Below, one piece after another: positions 14,829 to 23,586 of a DNA stretch of 64,000 bases. The stretch is from assembly GCF_049065735.1 (NCBI RefSeq), contig NZ_JBAKHD010000001.1:372001-436000 (forward strand), written 5' to 3'. Under the pieces are notes generated by a model that saw only the letters and a program-made list of their open reading frames with translations, made no database searches and had not been told where the DNA came from. Position 1 is the stretch's first letter; the number at the start of each line of letters is the position of its first letter. A program made the translations under genes and the position numbers. The stretch is from Paramesorhizobium sp049065735 (GTDB lineage: Bacteria; Pseudomonadota; Alphaproteobacteria; Rhizobiales; Rhizobiaceae).

Positions 14829-16748
14829 GTGACAACGAGACCCGCAACGCCGCTGCTCGACCGCGCGCCGACGCCGGCCGATTTACGCAAGCTGCCCGAG
14901 AGCGATCTGCCGCAGCTGGCGACCGAGCTGCGCGCCGAGCTGATCGACGCTGTCTCGATCACCGGCGGGCATCTCGGCGCGGGCCTTGGCGTCGTCGAAC
15001 TCACGGTCGCGCTCCATCATGTCTTCGACACGCCGCATGACCGCATCATCTGGGATGTCGGCCATCAGGCCTATCCGCACAAGATCCTGACCGGGCGGCG
15101 CGACCGCATCCGGACGCTCAGGCAGGAAGGCGGGCTTTCCGGCTTCACCAAGCGTTCGGAAAGCGAATACGACCCCTTCGGCGCGGCTCATTCCTCCACC
15201 TCCATTTCCGCCGGGCTCGGCATGGCTGTCGCAAGCGGGCTGACGGGCGAGAAGCGCAATGTCATTGCCGTCATCGGCGATGGCGCCATGTCGGCGGGCA
15301 TGGCTTATGAGGCGATGAACAATGCCGGCGCGCTCGATGCAAGGCTGATCGTCATCCTCAACGACAACGACATGTCCATCGCCCCGCCGGTCGGCGGTAT
15401 GAGCGCCTATCTCGCCCGCCTCGTCTCCGGCCCGACCTACCGCACTCTGCGCGATACGGCCAAGCAGCTGACCCGCCGCCTGCCGAAATTCCTGCAGGAA
15501 AAGGCGCGTCTGTCAGAGGAATATGCCCGCGGCTTCTGGACCGGCGGCACGCTTTTCGAGGAGTTGGGCTTCTATTATGTCGGCCCCATCGACGGCCATA
15601 ATCTCGAGCATCTGCTCCCCGTCCTCAAAAATGTCCGCGACACCATGGACGGCCCGGTGCTGATCCATGTCGTCACGCAAAAGGGCAAGGGCTATGCCCC
15701 GGCGGAAGCGGCGGCAGACAAATATCACGGCGTCAACAAGTTCGACGTCATAACAGGCGCGCAGGCCAAGGCCCCGGCCAATGCGCCGTCCTATACCAAA
15801 GTGTTCGCCACCAGCCTCATCGAGGAAGCCCGCCATGACGAGCGCATCGTCGCCATCACCGCGGCCATGCCCGGCGGCACCGGGCTCGATCTTTTCGGCG
15901 AGGTTTTCCCTGATCGTACCTTCGATGTCGGCATCGCCGAGCAGCACGCCGTCACCTTCGCGGCGGGGCTGGCGACCGAAGGGCTGAAGCCCTTCGCCGC
16001 GATCTACTCCACCTTCCTGCAGCGCGGCTATGACCAGGTGGTGCACGACGTGTCGCTGCAGCAATTGCCGGTGCGTTTCCCCATCGACCGCGCCGGGCTG
16101 GTCGGCGCCGATGGAGCCACCCATGCCGGCTCGTTCGACACCGGCTTCCTCGCCGCACTGCCCGGCTTCGTGGTGATGGCCGCATCCGACGAGGCGGAAC
16201 TGCGCCATATGGTGCGCACCGCGGCGGAATATGACGAAGGCCCGATCTCCTTCCGCTATCCGCGCGGCGAGGGCGTCGGCGTCGAAATGCCCGAGCGCGG
16301 ACAGGTGCTGGAAATCGGCAAGGGCCGCATCGTCAAGGAAGGCACCAAGGTCGCGCTTCTCTCCTTCGGCACAAGGCTGCAGGAATGCCTTTACGCTGCC
16401 GAGGAACTGGACGCGGCGGGCCTTTCCACCACCGTCGCCGACGCCCGCTTCGCCAAGCCGCTCGACGAAGACCTGATCCGCCGCCTCGCCCGCGAGCATC
16501 AAGTCCTCATCACCGTGGAGGAAGGCGCCATCGGCGGCTTCGCCTCGCATGTCCTGCATTTCCTCGCCCATGACGGCCTCCTCGACGGTGGCCTCCGCGT
16601 GCGCCCTCTGACCTTGCCGGATGTCTATATCGACCACGCCAAGCCCGAGGCGATGTATAAACGCGCCGGGCTGGATAGGGCAGGGATCGTTGAGGCGGTG
16701 TTTGCAGCACTGGGGCAGGATGTGATGGCCGCGCCGTCACGGGCGTGA
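14829..16748 (+). CDS. dxs: 1-deoxy-D-xylulose-5-phosphate synthase
   Basis: 639 residues, full length. It condenses pyruvate and glyceraldehyde 3-phosphate with thiamine diphosphate, the entry of the MEP isoprenoid pathway; ispH, the last step, lies at 31567. Visible blocks are GGHLGAGLGVVELTVALH (about 47-64), IIWDVGHQAYPHKILTGR (73-90), the thiamine site GDGAMSAGMAYEAMNNAG (150-167), the pyrimidine-domain GIAEQHAVTFAAGLA, and the C-terminal transketolase domain. The start is GTG at 14829 with GGGAG at 14819-14823. A family 3 repeat lies directly upstream. Confidence 0.97.
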   Translation: MTTRPATPLLDRAPTPADLRKLPESDLPQLATELRAELIDAVSITGGHLGAGLGVVELTVALHHVFDTPHDRIIWDVGHQAYPHKILTGRRDRIRTLRQEGGLSGFTKRSESEYDPFGAAHSSTSISAGLGMAVASGLTGEKRNVIAVIGDGAMSAGMAYEAMNNAGALDARLIVILNDNDMSIAPPVGGMSAYLARLVSGPTYRTLRDTAKQLTRRLPKFLQEKARLSEEYARGFWTGGTLFEELGFYYVGPIDGHNLEHLLPVLKNVRDTMDGPVLIHVVTQKGKGYAPAEAAADKYHGVNKFDVITGAQAKAPANAPSYTKVFATSLIEEARHDERIVAITAAMPGGTGLDLFGEVFPDRTFDVGIAEQHAVTFAAGLATEGLKPFAAIYSTFLQRGYDQVVHDVSLQQLPVRFPIDRAGLVGADGATHAGSFDTGFLAALPGFVVMAASDEAELRHMVRTAAEYDEGPISFRYPRGEGVGVEMPERGQVLEIGKGRIVKEGTKVALLSFGTRLQECLYAAEELDAAGLSTTVADARFAKPLDEDLIRRLAREHQVLITVEEGAIGGFASHVLHFLAHDGLLDGGLRVRPLTLPDVYIDHAKPEAMYKRAGLDRAGIVEAVFAALGQDVMAAPSRA

Positions 16749-16770
16749 TATTCAAACGGAGGAAATGATT

Positions 16771-17217
16771 ATGAAGATCGTGACCAGCTTGAGTTTCCAA
16801 GGCCAGTGCCGCGAGGCGTTTGAGTTCTATGCCAAGGTCCTGGGCGGGAAGATCACCGCAGCCTTCCCTTATGGCGATGCGCCTCCGGGTATGCCGATCA
16901 CTGACGAAAAATACAAGAACTGGCTGATGCATTGCTGGCTTGAGGTCGGCGACCAGGCGCTGATGGGCGCCGACATGGATGTCGGATGGGCTCCCAATAT
17001 TGACAAGCCCAAGAATGGCTTCGACGTCACCTTGCATACGGAGGACAAGGCCGAGGCTCAGCGCTGGTTCGATCAATTATCGGAAGGCGGGAACGTAGCC
17101 ATGCCGTTCGGTGAAACCTTCTGGTCACCCGGTTTCGGTTCGCTCATCGACAAATTCGGCATCCCCTGGATGATTAACGTCATTCCATCGGCTGACTGGA
17201 AGCCGTCGCAGGGCTGA
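16771..17217 (+). CDS. PhnB-like VOC family protein
   Basis: 148 residues of the glyoxalase/VOC fold, COG2764 (PhnB) type: SFQGQCREAFEFYAKVLGGKI at the N-terminus, a conserved central EVGDQALMGADM, and the last block PFGETFWSPGFGSLIDKFGIPWMIN. The first-metal-ligand position of true glyoxalases is not conserved, and the function is unknown. ATG 16771 was preferred over ATG 16765 because GGAGG at 16758-16762 is then 8 bases away instead of 2. It lies between dxs and the RelBE pair. Confidence 0.85.
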   Translation: MKIVTSLSFQGQCREAFEFYAKVLGGKITAAFPYGDAPPGMPITDEKYKNWLMHCWLEVGDQALMGADMDVGWAPNIDKPKNGFDVTLHTEDKAEAQRWFDQLSEGGNVAMPFGETFWSPGFGSLIDKFGIPWMINVIPSADWKPSQG

Positions 17218-17256
17218 TACCCGGGGTAGCTCACAAACCGCTTGGCAGGAAGCTCT

Positions 17257-17286
17257 GATAATGGTACTGAAATAAGTACCATTATC
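17257..17286 (+). promoter_or_regulatory. Operator of the RelBE-type toxin-antitoxin operon
   Basis: Perfect 12-base inverted repeat GATAATGGTACT (17257-17268) and AGTACCATTATC (17275-17286), spacer GAAATA, ending 17 bases before the antitoxin start. The symmetry and place are those of RelB-type autorepressor sites. Confidence 0.75.
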
Positions 17287-17303
17287 GATATAGAGAGAGC
17301 ACG

Positions 17304-17549
17304 ATGCAACGCGTAGAAGCCTCACTTGCCGTAAGCGTCTCCGACCTGAAGAAAAGCCCGACGGCGGTATTGGACGAGGCGCAGGGCGAAGCCGTGGCGG
17401 TGCTCAACCATAACCGTATCATGGCTTATATGGTGCCGGCGGACGTCTACGAGGCCATGCTCGAGCGGCTGGACGACCTGTATCTCGCTGAACTTGTGAA
17501 AGAACGAGCGGCGGAAAAGGGCGAGCCGGTCGATATCGATGACCTATAA
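17304..17549 (+). CDS. RelB/Phd-family antitoxin
   Basis: 81 residues with the Phd/StbD-like opening EASLAVSVSDLKKSPTAVLDEAQGEAVAVLNHNRIMAYMVPADVYE and an acidic C-terminal tail (ELVKERAAEKGEPVDIDDL) that would block the toxin. The start ATG 17304 follows a perfect palindrome. It overlaps the toxin gene by 11 bases, as is usual for this class. Confidence 0.88.
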   Translation: MQRVEASLAVSVSDLKKSPTAVLDEAQGEAVAVLNHNRIMAYMVPADVYEAMLERLDDLYLAELVKERAAEKGEPVDIDDL

Positions 17550-17835
17550 GCTCGAATTCCTGCCCACGGCCCGGAAGGAATGGAACAAGCTCGCAGAAAC
17601 GATCCGTAAGCAGCTTGTCAAGAAATTGCGCGAGCGCCTGGAGCATCCTCGTGTTCCAAGCGCTGCGCTCCACGGCATGCCGGACCATTACAAAGTTAAG
17701 TTGAAGCAGCTCGGCTATCGGCTCGTTTATCGGGTCGAGGATAGCACCGTCACCGTATTGGTAGTGCAGTTGGAAAACGGGAAAGAGGCGATGTTTACAG
17801 CGCGGCGAAAGCGCGCTTGCAGTAGCTCCATTTAA
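17539..17835 (+). CDS. RelE/ParE-superfamily toxin, catalytic end not canonical
   Basis: 98 residues. The fold pattern is RelE/StbE: YKLEFLPTARKEWNKL, then PSAALHGMPDHYKVKLKQLGYRLVYRVED. The basic residues in HYKVKLK and the Arg in GYRLVY suit the mRNA-cutting site. However, the later stretch that in RelE carries Arg81 and Tyr87 (typically GKRERxxVY) reads NGKEAMFTA here, followed by an RRKRACSSSI tail. It may be a weakened RelE or a ParE-like variant. Its stop overlaps the tlyA start by one base, so this insertion sits tight against the conserved gene. Confidence 0.82.
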   Translation: MTYKLEFLPTARKEWNKLAETIRKQLVKKLRERLEHPRVPSAALHGMPDHYKVKLKQLGYRLVYRVEDSTVTVLVVQLENGKEAMFTARRKRACSSSI

Positions 17836-18596
17836 TGCAAAATAACTCCACCCCCTCCCGGCACCGCCTCGACCAGCTTCTCGTGGACCGCGGCCTTTTC
17901 CCCACCCGCTCGCGGGCACGGGATGCGATTGCGCGCGGCACGGTGCGGGTGGATGGCAAACCGGCCACGAAGCCCGGAATGCCCGTCGCTCCCGATGCCA
18001 GACTCGAAGTCGATGATCCTGCAAGTGCGTATGTCTCGCGTGCGGCGCTGAAGCTCATCGCCGGGCTCGACCATTTCGGCATCGACGCAAACGGCCGCAC
18101 GGCGCTCGATATCGGCGCTTCGACCGGCGGGTTCACGCAGGTTTTATTGGAGCGCGGCGCGGCGCATGTCATCACCATCGATGTCGGCCATGACCAACTG
18201 CATGAGAGCCTGCGCAACGACCCCCGCGTGACCAATCACGAGGGGCTGAACGCCCGCATCCTCGACCGAAGCCATCTCGAAGGCCGGAAAGTTAATCTCG
18301 TCGTGTCGGACGTCAGCTTCATCTCGCTGAAACTGGCGTTACCGCCCGCGCTGGCGCTGGCCGAACCGGGGAGCCATTGCGTTCTGCTCGTCAAGCCGCA
18401 ATTCGAGGTGGGGCGCGAGGGCATCGGCAAGGGCGGTATCCTTCGCGACCCGGCGGATGGCGAACGCGTGGCGGACGATCTCGCGGCATGGCTGGCAACG
18501 CAATTCGGATGGCGGACACTTGGCCTCTGTCCGTCACCCATCGAAGGCGGCGACGGCAACCGCGAATATCTTCTTGCAGGAATAAAAGACCAATGA
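17835..18596 (+). CDS. tlyA: TlyA-family rRNA methyltransferase / hemolysin-like protein
   Basis: 253 residues: an N-terminal S4 RNA-binding domain (RLDQLLVDRGLFPTRSRARDAIARGTVRVDGK, about 11-42) and an FtsJ-type methyltransferase domain with the SAM loop LDIGASTGGFTQVLLERGA (about 91-109), then LVVSDVSFISLKLALP and VKPQFEVG. Characterised members 2'-O-methylate 16S and 23S rRNA; the hemolysin name is historical. Start ATG 17835 overlaps the RelE stop, and its stop overlaps rlmD by 4 bases, so tlyA and rlmD are coupled. Confidence 0.92.
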   Translation: MQNNSTPSRHRLDQLLVDRGLFPTRSRARDAIARGTVRVDGKPATKPGMPVAPDARLEVDDPASAYVSRAALKLIAGLDHFGIDANGRTALDIGASTGGFTQVLLERGAAHVITIDVGHDQLHESLRNDPRVTNHEGLNARILDRSHLEGRKVNLVVSDVSFISLKLALPPALALAEPGSHCVLLVKPQFEVGREGIGKGGILRDPADGERVADDLAAWLATQFGWRTLGLCPSPIEGGDGNREYLLAGIKDQ

Positions 18597-19825
18597 CCAC
18601 GCGCGTGACGATCAATTCCATGGGCGCGGGCGGCGACGGCGTTGCCAACCTGCCTGACGGTCAGGTTTTTGTACCCTTCACGCTGCCCGGCGAAGTGGCG
18701 AACATCGCCCGCGAGAAGAACCGCGGCACGCTGATGGCGCTTATCGAAGCCTCGCCCGAGCGCATCGCCCCGACCTGTTCGAATTTCGAGGCCTGCGGCG
18801 GCTGCGCGTTGCAGCATTGGCAAGCTGATGCCTATCAAGCTTGGAAGCGCGGCCTCGTCGCCGAAGCGCTGGCGGGAAGGCGGCTGAGTTTCGAGCTCGA
18901 CCCGCTGGCCTCATGCGCACCGCAAACGCGCCGCCGCGCCGTCTTCGCCGCGCGCAAGACCGAGCAAGGCATGCTGCTGGGCTTCAACCGCCACCAGAGC
19001 CACGAGATTATCGACATCAACGAATGCATGGTCACCGTACCCGCGATTACGGACCGCCTCGCCGACCTGCGCGAACTGGCAGCGCTAATTTCCTCGGGAA
19101 CGAAGCCGTTTAAACTCAGCGTGACAGCCACCGCCTCCGGCCTCGATATCGCCGCGACCGGCTGCGGCGTACCCGAAGCAGGGAAACGCCGGGCATTGAC
19201 CGCGGCGATGATGCATAAGGGCTTTGCCCGGCTCACCTGCGAGGGTGAAATCATCCTCGAGCCGAAAAAGCCGCTCGTCCATTTCGGCAAGGTCGCCGTG
19301 GAGGTACCGCCCGGCGGCTTCCTTCAGGCGACGGCGGAGGCGGAAGACGCCATGTCCGCCCTCGTCATGGGCCATCTCGCCAAGACCAAGCGAGCCGCCG
19401 ATCTCTTCTGCGGCTCGGGCACTTTCACCTTCCGCATGGCAGAAAAGATGGCCGTTCACGCTGTAGAAAGCGATGCAGCCGCTCTCGCCGCTCTCGACCG
19501 CGCCGCCCGCAACACCCAAGGCCTGAAGCCGGTGACAATAGAGCGCCGCGACCTCTTCCGCCGCCCATTGATGGCAAAGGAACTCGCCCGCTTCGACGGC
19601 CTCGTCTTCGATCCGCCACGCGCGGGAGCCGAAATGCAGGCAAAGGAAATCGCCAAATCAAACGTTGCCAAGGTGGCAGCCGTCTCCTGCAACCCCATAA
19701 CTCTCGCCCGCGACCTCGCCATCCTCACCCAAGGCGGCTACCGCATCGACCGGGTGGTGCCGATCGATCAGTTCCTCTGGTCGTCGCATGTGGAGACCGT
19801 GGCGCTGCTGACGAAGGGGCGGTAG
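18593..19825 (+). CDS. RlmD/TrmA-family RNA (uracil-C5) methyltransferase
   Basis: 410 residues. Near residue 65 an iron-sulfur motif C-x5-C-x2-C (CSNFEACGGC) marks the RumA/RlmD branch. The methyltransferase core has ADLFCGSGTFTF (SAM loop), FDPPRAGA, and the catalytic Cys in VAAVSCNPITLARD. An N-terminal TRAM-like stretch (GDGVANLPDGQVFVPFTLPGE) binds RNA. It makes 5-methyluridine, most likely in 23S rRNA. ATG 18593 overlaps the tlyA stop (ATGA). Confidence 0.92.
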   Translation: MTTRVTINSMGAGGDGVANLPDGQVFVPFTLPGEVANIAREKNRGTLMALIEASPERIAPTCSNFEACGGCALQHWQADAYQAWKRGLVAEALAGRRLSFELDPLASCAPQTRRRAVFAARKTEQGMLLGFNRHQSHEIIDINECMVTVPAITDRLADLRELAALISSGTKPFKLSVTATASGLDIAATGCGVPEAGKRRALTAAMMHKGFARLTCEGEIILEPKKPLVHFGKVAVEVPPGGFLQATAEAEDAMSALVMGHLAKTKRAADLFCGSGTFTFRMAEKMAVHAVESDAAALAALDRAARNTQGLKPVTIERRDLFRRPLMAKELARFDGLVFDPPRAGAEMQAKEIAKSNVAKVAAVSCNPITLARDLAILTQGGYRIDRVVPIDQFLWSSHVETVALLTKGR

Positions 19826-19898
19826 GGTGAGGTTATACTGAATTCGCCATAGTTGTATAACCGCGTACCACGTTCGATAGTGACTGAAACGGTTTCTC

Positions 19899-20077
19899 TG
19901 GTGTCATCGTTGAGGAATGGATCCCAGTGACAAGCACTGGGATGACGGATGGGGTGGCTGCTCTCGATAATCTCCAACGGTCTCATCTGCCAGAACGGTT
20001 GTCCAGTTGGGTGAAAACCTCTCCACCCCGTCATCCCAGTGCTTGTCACTGGGATCCATTCCTCAACGGTGACACCA
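19899..20077. repeat. Long inverted repeat of REP type (family 5)
   Basis: Two arms of about 55 bases: GGTGTCATCGTTGAGGAATG onward at about 19900, and its inverse copy ending CATTCCTCAACGGTGACACC at about 20077, 95% or so alike by eye. Each arm contains GGATCCCAGTGACAAGCACTGGGATG, itself a hairpin with a short loop; a related single hairpin is at 44809. The 308-base gap 19826-20133 holds this element and no gene that I can support. Confidence 0.85.
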
Positions 20078-20133
20078 TCACAAACGGCTCAGAACGGTAG
20101 CTGGCCAAGCTGACCGTCAAAAGAGAACCGACA

Positions 20134-21243
20134 TTACACACGGCCGAACCCCACATCACCCAGTGGCTTGTTCTCTTCCCTTGCCGCCGCCTCGACTGCT
20201 TTTCTCAACAGCGCCGCTTGTTCTTTCCCGAGCCGATCCCGTCCGGCAATTAACCGCCGCTGCCAGCCGCTGCCGCGTTCCCATGCTTCGATCCAGGCAA
20301 AACCCGTATCCAGACTTTGCGAATTGAGATCGAGCGCCTCGATAAGCAAGCCGGCCTGTTCCGCGTCCTTGCGCGCTTTTACCGAGCCGTCTTCTCGCCG
20401 GTCCGCCGAAACGATGAGCTTATGAATGGCGTAGCGTTCCGGAGCAGGAACCAGCACCGGAATGCCCCCTTTATGCAACAGGACGGAGCGGACCGGTTGA
20501 TGAATGAGGAAGTCCATGAAACGCAACGGTTGCGCCGCAGCGCCGCCGAGCGCGGGCATTATGGCAGGCTTGTCCGAATATTCAGCCTTGCTCGTGTTCG
20601 GCGTGAGAAATTCCAGCCTGTAACCCCTCGCATTGACAAAGGCCGAAGAAAACCGGGAGTCACTTTGATGCGGAACCTCCCGGAAGCTTGCATCCAATTG
20701 GCGCAAGGTTTCGAGGATGGGCGGGATTGAATCCTCCACCAGCAGGCAAATCGAATGAAACTGCGCGATATCAAAATCGCCGGTCATGATTTGGGCGGAC
20801 GGCAGCCGGACGCCCAGAAGACCCGCATAGGTCTGGAAGGCGACGGTTCCTACAAGAACGGCCCTTAAACGGAATATGCCCGCTTTCCAGAGCAGTTCCG
20901 TGAGATCGCCGGTAAGCGGGTCAGGGCGCGGCAGGCCCATGCCTGTCAAAGCGGTAACAACCTGCCTTCGCTCGCGGAAATTCTCCCGGATCGCCTTGAA
21001 ATCCTCGACACGCTTCGTGATTTCCGGATCGTCAACCGGGCCGACATATTTCGTCCATTTCTTGGGCCGCCCATTATCCCCGCCCCCGGTTTGATAGCCC
21101 AGATAATACCAGTAAGCGCGGCCATTGCGCTTTACCTGCGAAAAAGAGCCGTTTTCAGGAAATTGCATGTTGAATGTCGCGTCCATGCTCTTCTGGAGCA
21201 GGTCGGCAAACAATGTGTGCGCCGCAAGGGAAAGCCGTTCCAT
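20134..21243 (-). CDS. GSU2403-type nucleotidyltransferase fold protein (orphan)
   Basis: 369 residues. The N-terminal third (SFSQVKRNGRAYWYYLGYQTGG...KKWTKYVGP) is followed by a nucleotidyltransferase-like core: AVLVGTVAFQTYAGLLGVRLPSAQIMTGDFDIAQF, where VGTVAFQTY and TGDFDIA stand for the usual helix and the Asp-x-Asp strand, then GYRLEFLTPN and ERYAIHKLIVSADRR. This pattern is that of the GSU2403 family, related in fold to AbiEii-type toxins; its activity is unknown. ATG 21243 was chosen; the frame continues to 21294 through a palindrome. It is a single gene between rlmD and tldD, preceded by three inverted repeats. Confidence 0.75.
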   Translation of the reverse strand: MERLSLAAHTLFADLLQKSMDATFNMQFPENGSFSQVKRNGRAYWYYLGYQTGGGDNGRPKKWTKYVGPVDDPEITKRVEDFKAIRENFRERRQVVTALTGMGLPRPDPLTGDLTELLWKAGIFRLRAVLVGTVAFQTYAGLLGVRLPSAQIMTGDFDIAQFHSICLLVEDSIPPILETLRQLDASFREVPHQSDSRFSSAFVNARGYRLEFLTPNTSKAEYSDKPAIMPALGGAAAQPLRFMDFLIHQPVRSVLLHKGGIPVLVPAPERYAIHKLIVSADRREDGSVKARKDAEQAGLLIEALDLNSQSLDTGFAWIEAWERGSGWQRRLIAGRDRLGKEQAALLRKAVEAAAREENKPLGDVGFGRV

Positions 21244-21252
21244 GAGTAGCCT

Positions 21253-21366
21253 GTATATGTAAAACTCGAAATTACATATACACCAGCCTTCCATGGCTGT
21301 AAATGTAAACGGGGCTTTTACATTTACAGATGGTTACAGACAGAAACCTGCCTTCTGTCTGTAACC
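21253..21366 (-). promoter_or_regulatory. Cluster of three perfect inverted repeats upstream of the nucleotidyltransferase
   Basis: Three perfect palindromes in 114 bases: GTATATGTAA/TTACATATAC (21253-21262, 21272-21281), TGTAAATGTAAA/TTTACATTTACA (21298-21309, 21317-21328), and GGTTACAGACAG/CTGTCTGTAACC (21332-21343, 21355-21366). All share a TGTAA/TTACA half-site. They occupy the whole space between the nucleotidyltransferase start and the end of tldD, and probably bind one regulator. None has the T-run of an intrinsic terminator. Confidence 0.75.
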
Positions 21367-21379
21367 CGTTCGCAGCCTC

Positions 21380-22792
21380 TTAAACCGCCGTCCCGCCCAC
21401 CGTCATCTGGTCCATGCGCAGATGCGGCTGGCCGACGCCCACGGGCACCCATTGGCCGCCCTTGCCGCAATTGCCGGTGCCGGTGTCGAGCTTCATGTCG
21501 TTGCCGATCATCGAGACGCGGTGCATGGCGTCGGGGCCGTTGCCGATCAGCATCGCGCCTTTCACCGGCGCGCCGATCTTGCCGTCTTCAATCATATAGG
21601 CCTCGGTGCAGCCGAACACGAATTTGCCTGAGGTGATGTCCACCTGGCCGCCGCCGAAGGAAACGGCATAGATGCCTTTTTTCACCGAGGCGATGATTTC
21701 TTCCGGCGTCTTGTCCCCCGAGAGCATATAGGTGTTGGTCATGCGCGGCATCGGCACATGGGCGTGGGATTCGCGCCGCCCGTTGCCGGTCGGTTTCATG
21801 CCCATCAGCCGTGCGTTCTGCCGGTCCTGCATATAGCCGACCAGCTTGCCATCCTCGATGAGGACGGTGCGGTTCGAGGGCGTGCCCTCGTCATCAACGG
21901 TGATCGACCCGCGCCGTTCCGCGAGCGTGCCGTCATCGACCACGGTCACGCCCTTGGCCGCGACCTGCTGGCCGAGCAGCCCGGCGAAGGCTGATGTCTT
22001 CTTGCGGTTGAAATCGCCTTCCAGCCCATGGCCCACCGCCTCATGCAGCATCACGCCCGGCCAGCCATTGGCGAGCACGATATCGAATGTGCCGGCAGGG
22101 GCGGGGATGGCTTCGAGATTGACCAGTGCCTGCCTGAGCGCCTCGTCGGCGGCATAGCGCCATGAGTCGCTGGCGATGAATTCGCCGAAGGCCTTGCGCC
22201 CGCCCATGCTGTAGGAGCCGGATTCCTGCCGGTCACCCGCGCCCGCCACCACGGAAACCGAGAGCCGCACCAGCGGGCGGATGTCGCGGACGAAATGGCC
22301 GTCTGCGCGCAATATCTCAACATGCTGCCACGAGCCCGCAACCGAGACGGTCACCTGCCGGACTTTCGGCTCCTTTGCGCGCAAATAAGCGTCGATCTCC
22401 TGCAGAAGCTTCACCTTCGCCTCGAAGCTGGGGCTGCCGAGCGGATTCTCATCGCCATAGAGGTGCAAATTTGTACCGGGGGGAGGGGCGGCATAGACGC
22501 CCGAATAGCCGGTCGCCACCGCCGAGGCCGCATCCGCCGCGCGCTTCAGCGCCGCATGGGAAAGCTCGCCGGAATGCGCATAGCCGACCGCCTCGCCGGC
22601 GACGGCCCTGAGGCCAAACCCCCGTTCCTGATTGAAGGAGCCGGTCTTCAGCCGCCCATTATCGAAGACGAGCGATTCGGCCTCGCGATATTCGACGAAC
22701 AGCTCGCCATCGTCGCTGCGCTTGAGGGCGTCGGCCACCGTCTTGCGAATTTCGTCCTGTGAGACGTCGAAACTGTCGATCAGGCTTTTCAT
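21380..22792 (-). CDS. tldD: Metalloprotease TldD
   Basis: About 470 residues of the TldD/PmbA family, the half of the TldD-TldE heterodimer that carries the zinc site. HEAVGHGLEGD supplies the HExxxH motif. Other family blocks are SLVFDNGRLKTGSFNQERGFGLRAV near the N-terminus, SNTYMLSGD-like TNTYMLSGDKTPEEII, and the C-terminal VSMIGNDMKLDTGTGNCGKGGQ with a late Cys. It trims unfolded peptides and matures some peptide natural products; TldE is not in the window. ATG 22792 was taken; ATG 22801 three codons upstream is possible. Confidence 0.94.
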   Translation of the reverse strand: MKSLIDSFDVSQDEIRKTVADALKRSDDGELFVEYREAESLVFDNGRLKTGSFNQERGFGLRAVAGEAVGYAHSGELSHAALKRAADAASAVATGYSGVYAAPPPGTNLHLYGDENPLGSPSFEAKVKLLQEIDAYLRAKEPKVRQVTVSVAGSWQHVEILRADGHFVRDIRPLVRLSVSVVAGAGDRQESGSYSMGGRKAFGEFIASDSWRYAADEALRQALVNLEAIPAPAGTFDIVLANGWPGVMLHEAVGHGLEGDFNRKKTSAFAGLLGQQVAAKGVTVVDDGTLAERRGSITVDDEGTPSNRTVLIEDGKLVGYMQDRQNARLMGMKPTGNGRRESHAHVPMPRMTNTYMLSGDKTPEEIIASVKKGIYAVSFGGGQVDITSGKFVFGCTEAYMIEDGKIGAPVKGAMLIGNGPDAMHRVSMIGNDMKLDTGTGNCGKGGQWVPVGVGQPHLRMDQMTVGGTAV

Positions 22793-22894
22793 GGGGAACA
22801 TCCGTTCTTGTCGTTATCAACGGATGTAAGGTGTCGAGGCGGTGGGGGCAACCCACCATTTCCCTCCCCGTAACGGGGCGGGAAGACGTCGGCG

Positions 22895-23443
22895 CTATGG
22901 CAGCTTATCGAACCCCTCGCCGAACCCGTTCAGTTCCACCGGAATGCCGATGCCTTCCTCCGGCGTCTGGAAGACGATGAAGGTGGCGTTTTTGCCGGTG
23001 CGGAGCGTCTGGATCAGCGAATCCTCGAGGATCACTTCCGCGTAGCAGCCATCCTCGAAACAGCGCACGAAATAGGCCCGGCCGATATCCTTGCCGTCCA
23101 CGTTAAGGCCGAGGCCGTTGGGCAAGAGCACGCCGAGCGGCGCGAGCACGCGCAGGATGCGCGCCTTGTTGTCCGCCGTCTTCAGCACCACCACCGAGAG
23201 GCCCACTTCCGGACGGTCGGCGGCGACCACGTTCTGGATCAGCGCGCATTGCTCCGTTTTCGCGCCCGCCGGCGTGTCGCACAGGATCGACCACGCCCCG
23301 TGCTGCGAGCGCATGGTGCCCTTCTGCTGCGGGGAGGCCGCCTGGGCCGGCTGATTCTGCTGGGCGAATGCCGATGCCGGAACAAGCGCCGAAACCAGCG
23401 TGGCGGCAACAGCAAGACGCGAGACAAGGCTACGAAGGGTCAT
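22895..23443 (-). CDS. IalB-family exported protein
   Basis: 182 residues with a Sec signal peptide (MTLRSLVSRLAVAATLVSALVPASAFA) and the invasion-associated-locus-B domain: HGAWSILCDTPAGAKTEQCALIQNV, with paired Cys, then GRAYFVRCFEDGCYAEVILED with a second pair. IalB in Bartonella is linked to erythrocyte invasion, but homologues are widespread in Rhizobiales, so no virulence role follows from this alone. ATG 23443 with GGAG 7 bases upstream was preferred over the start 7 codons earlier. Confidence 0.9.
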   Translation of the reverse strand: MTLRSLVSRLAVAATLVSALVPASAFAQQNQPAQAASPQQKGTMRSQHGAWSILCDTPAGAKTEQCALIQNVVAADRPEVGLSVVVLKTADNKARILRVLAPLGVLLPNGLGLNVDGKDIGRAYFVRCFEDGCYAEVILEDSLIQTLRTGKNATFIVFQTPEEGIGIPVELNGFGEGFDKLP

Positions 23444-23586
23444 GAAAACTCCAGGTCGAATCACGCAGAACGTTAACGCGCTATGCCGGGGAAGAAAAGA
23501 GATCGCTTAATTGCTCCGTGCCGGGAAAACATGGCTGGATTATGGGGAGCCAAAAGCTGGGGCTCTTGATTCGTCCGCCTCAAGTC

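Noticed and set aside
19768..20049. 93-codon minus-strand open frame in the rlmD-nucleotidyltransferase gap
   Set aside because: It lies almost wholly inside a long inverted repeat, has no ribosome-binding site or domain, and is explained by the repeat.
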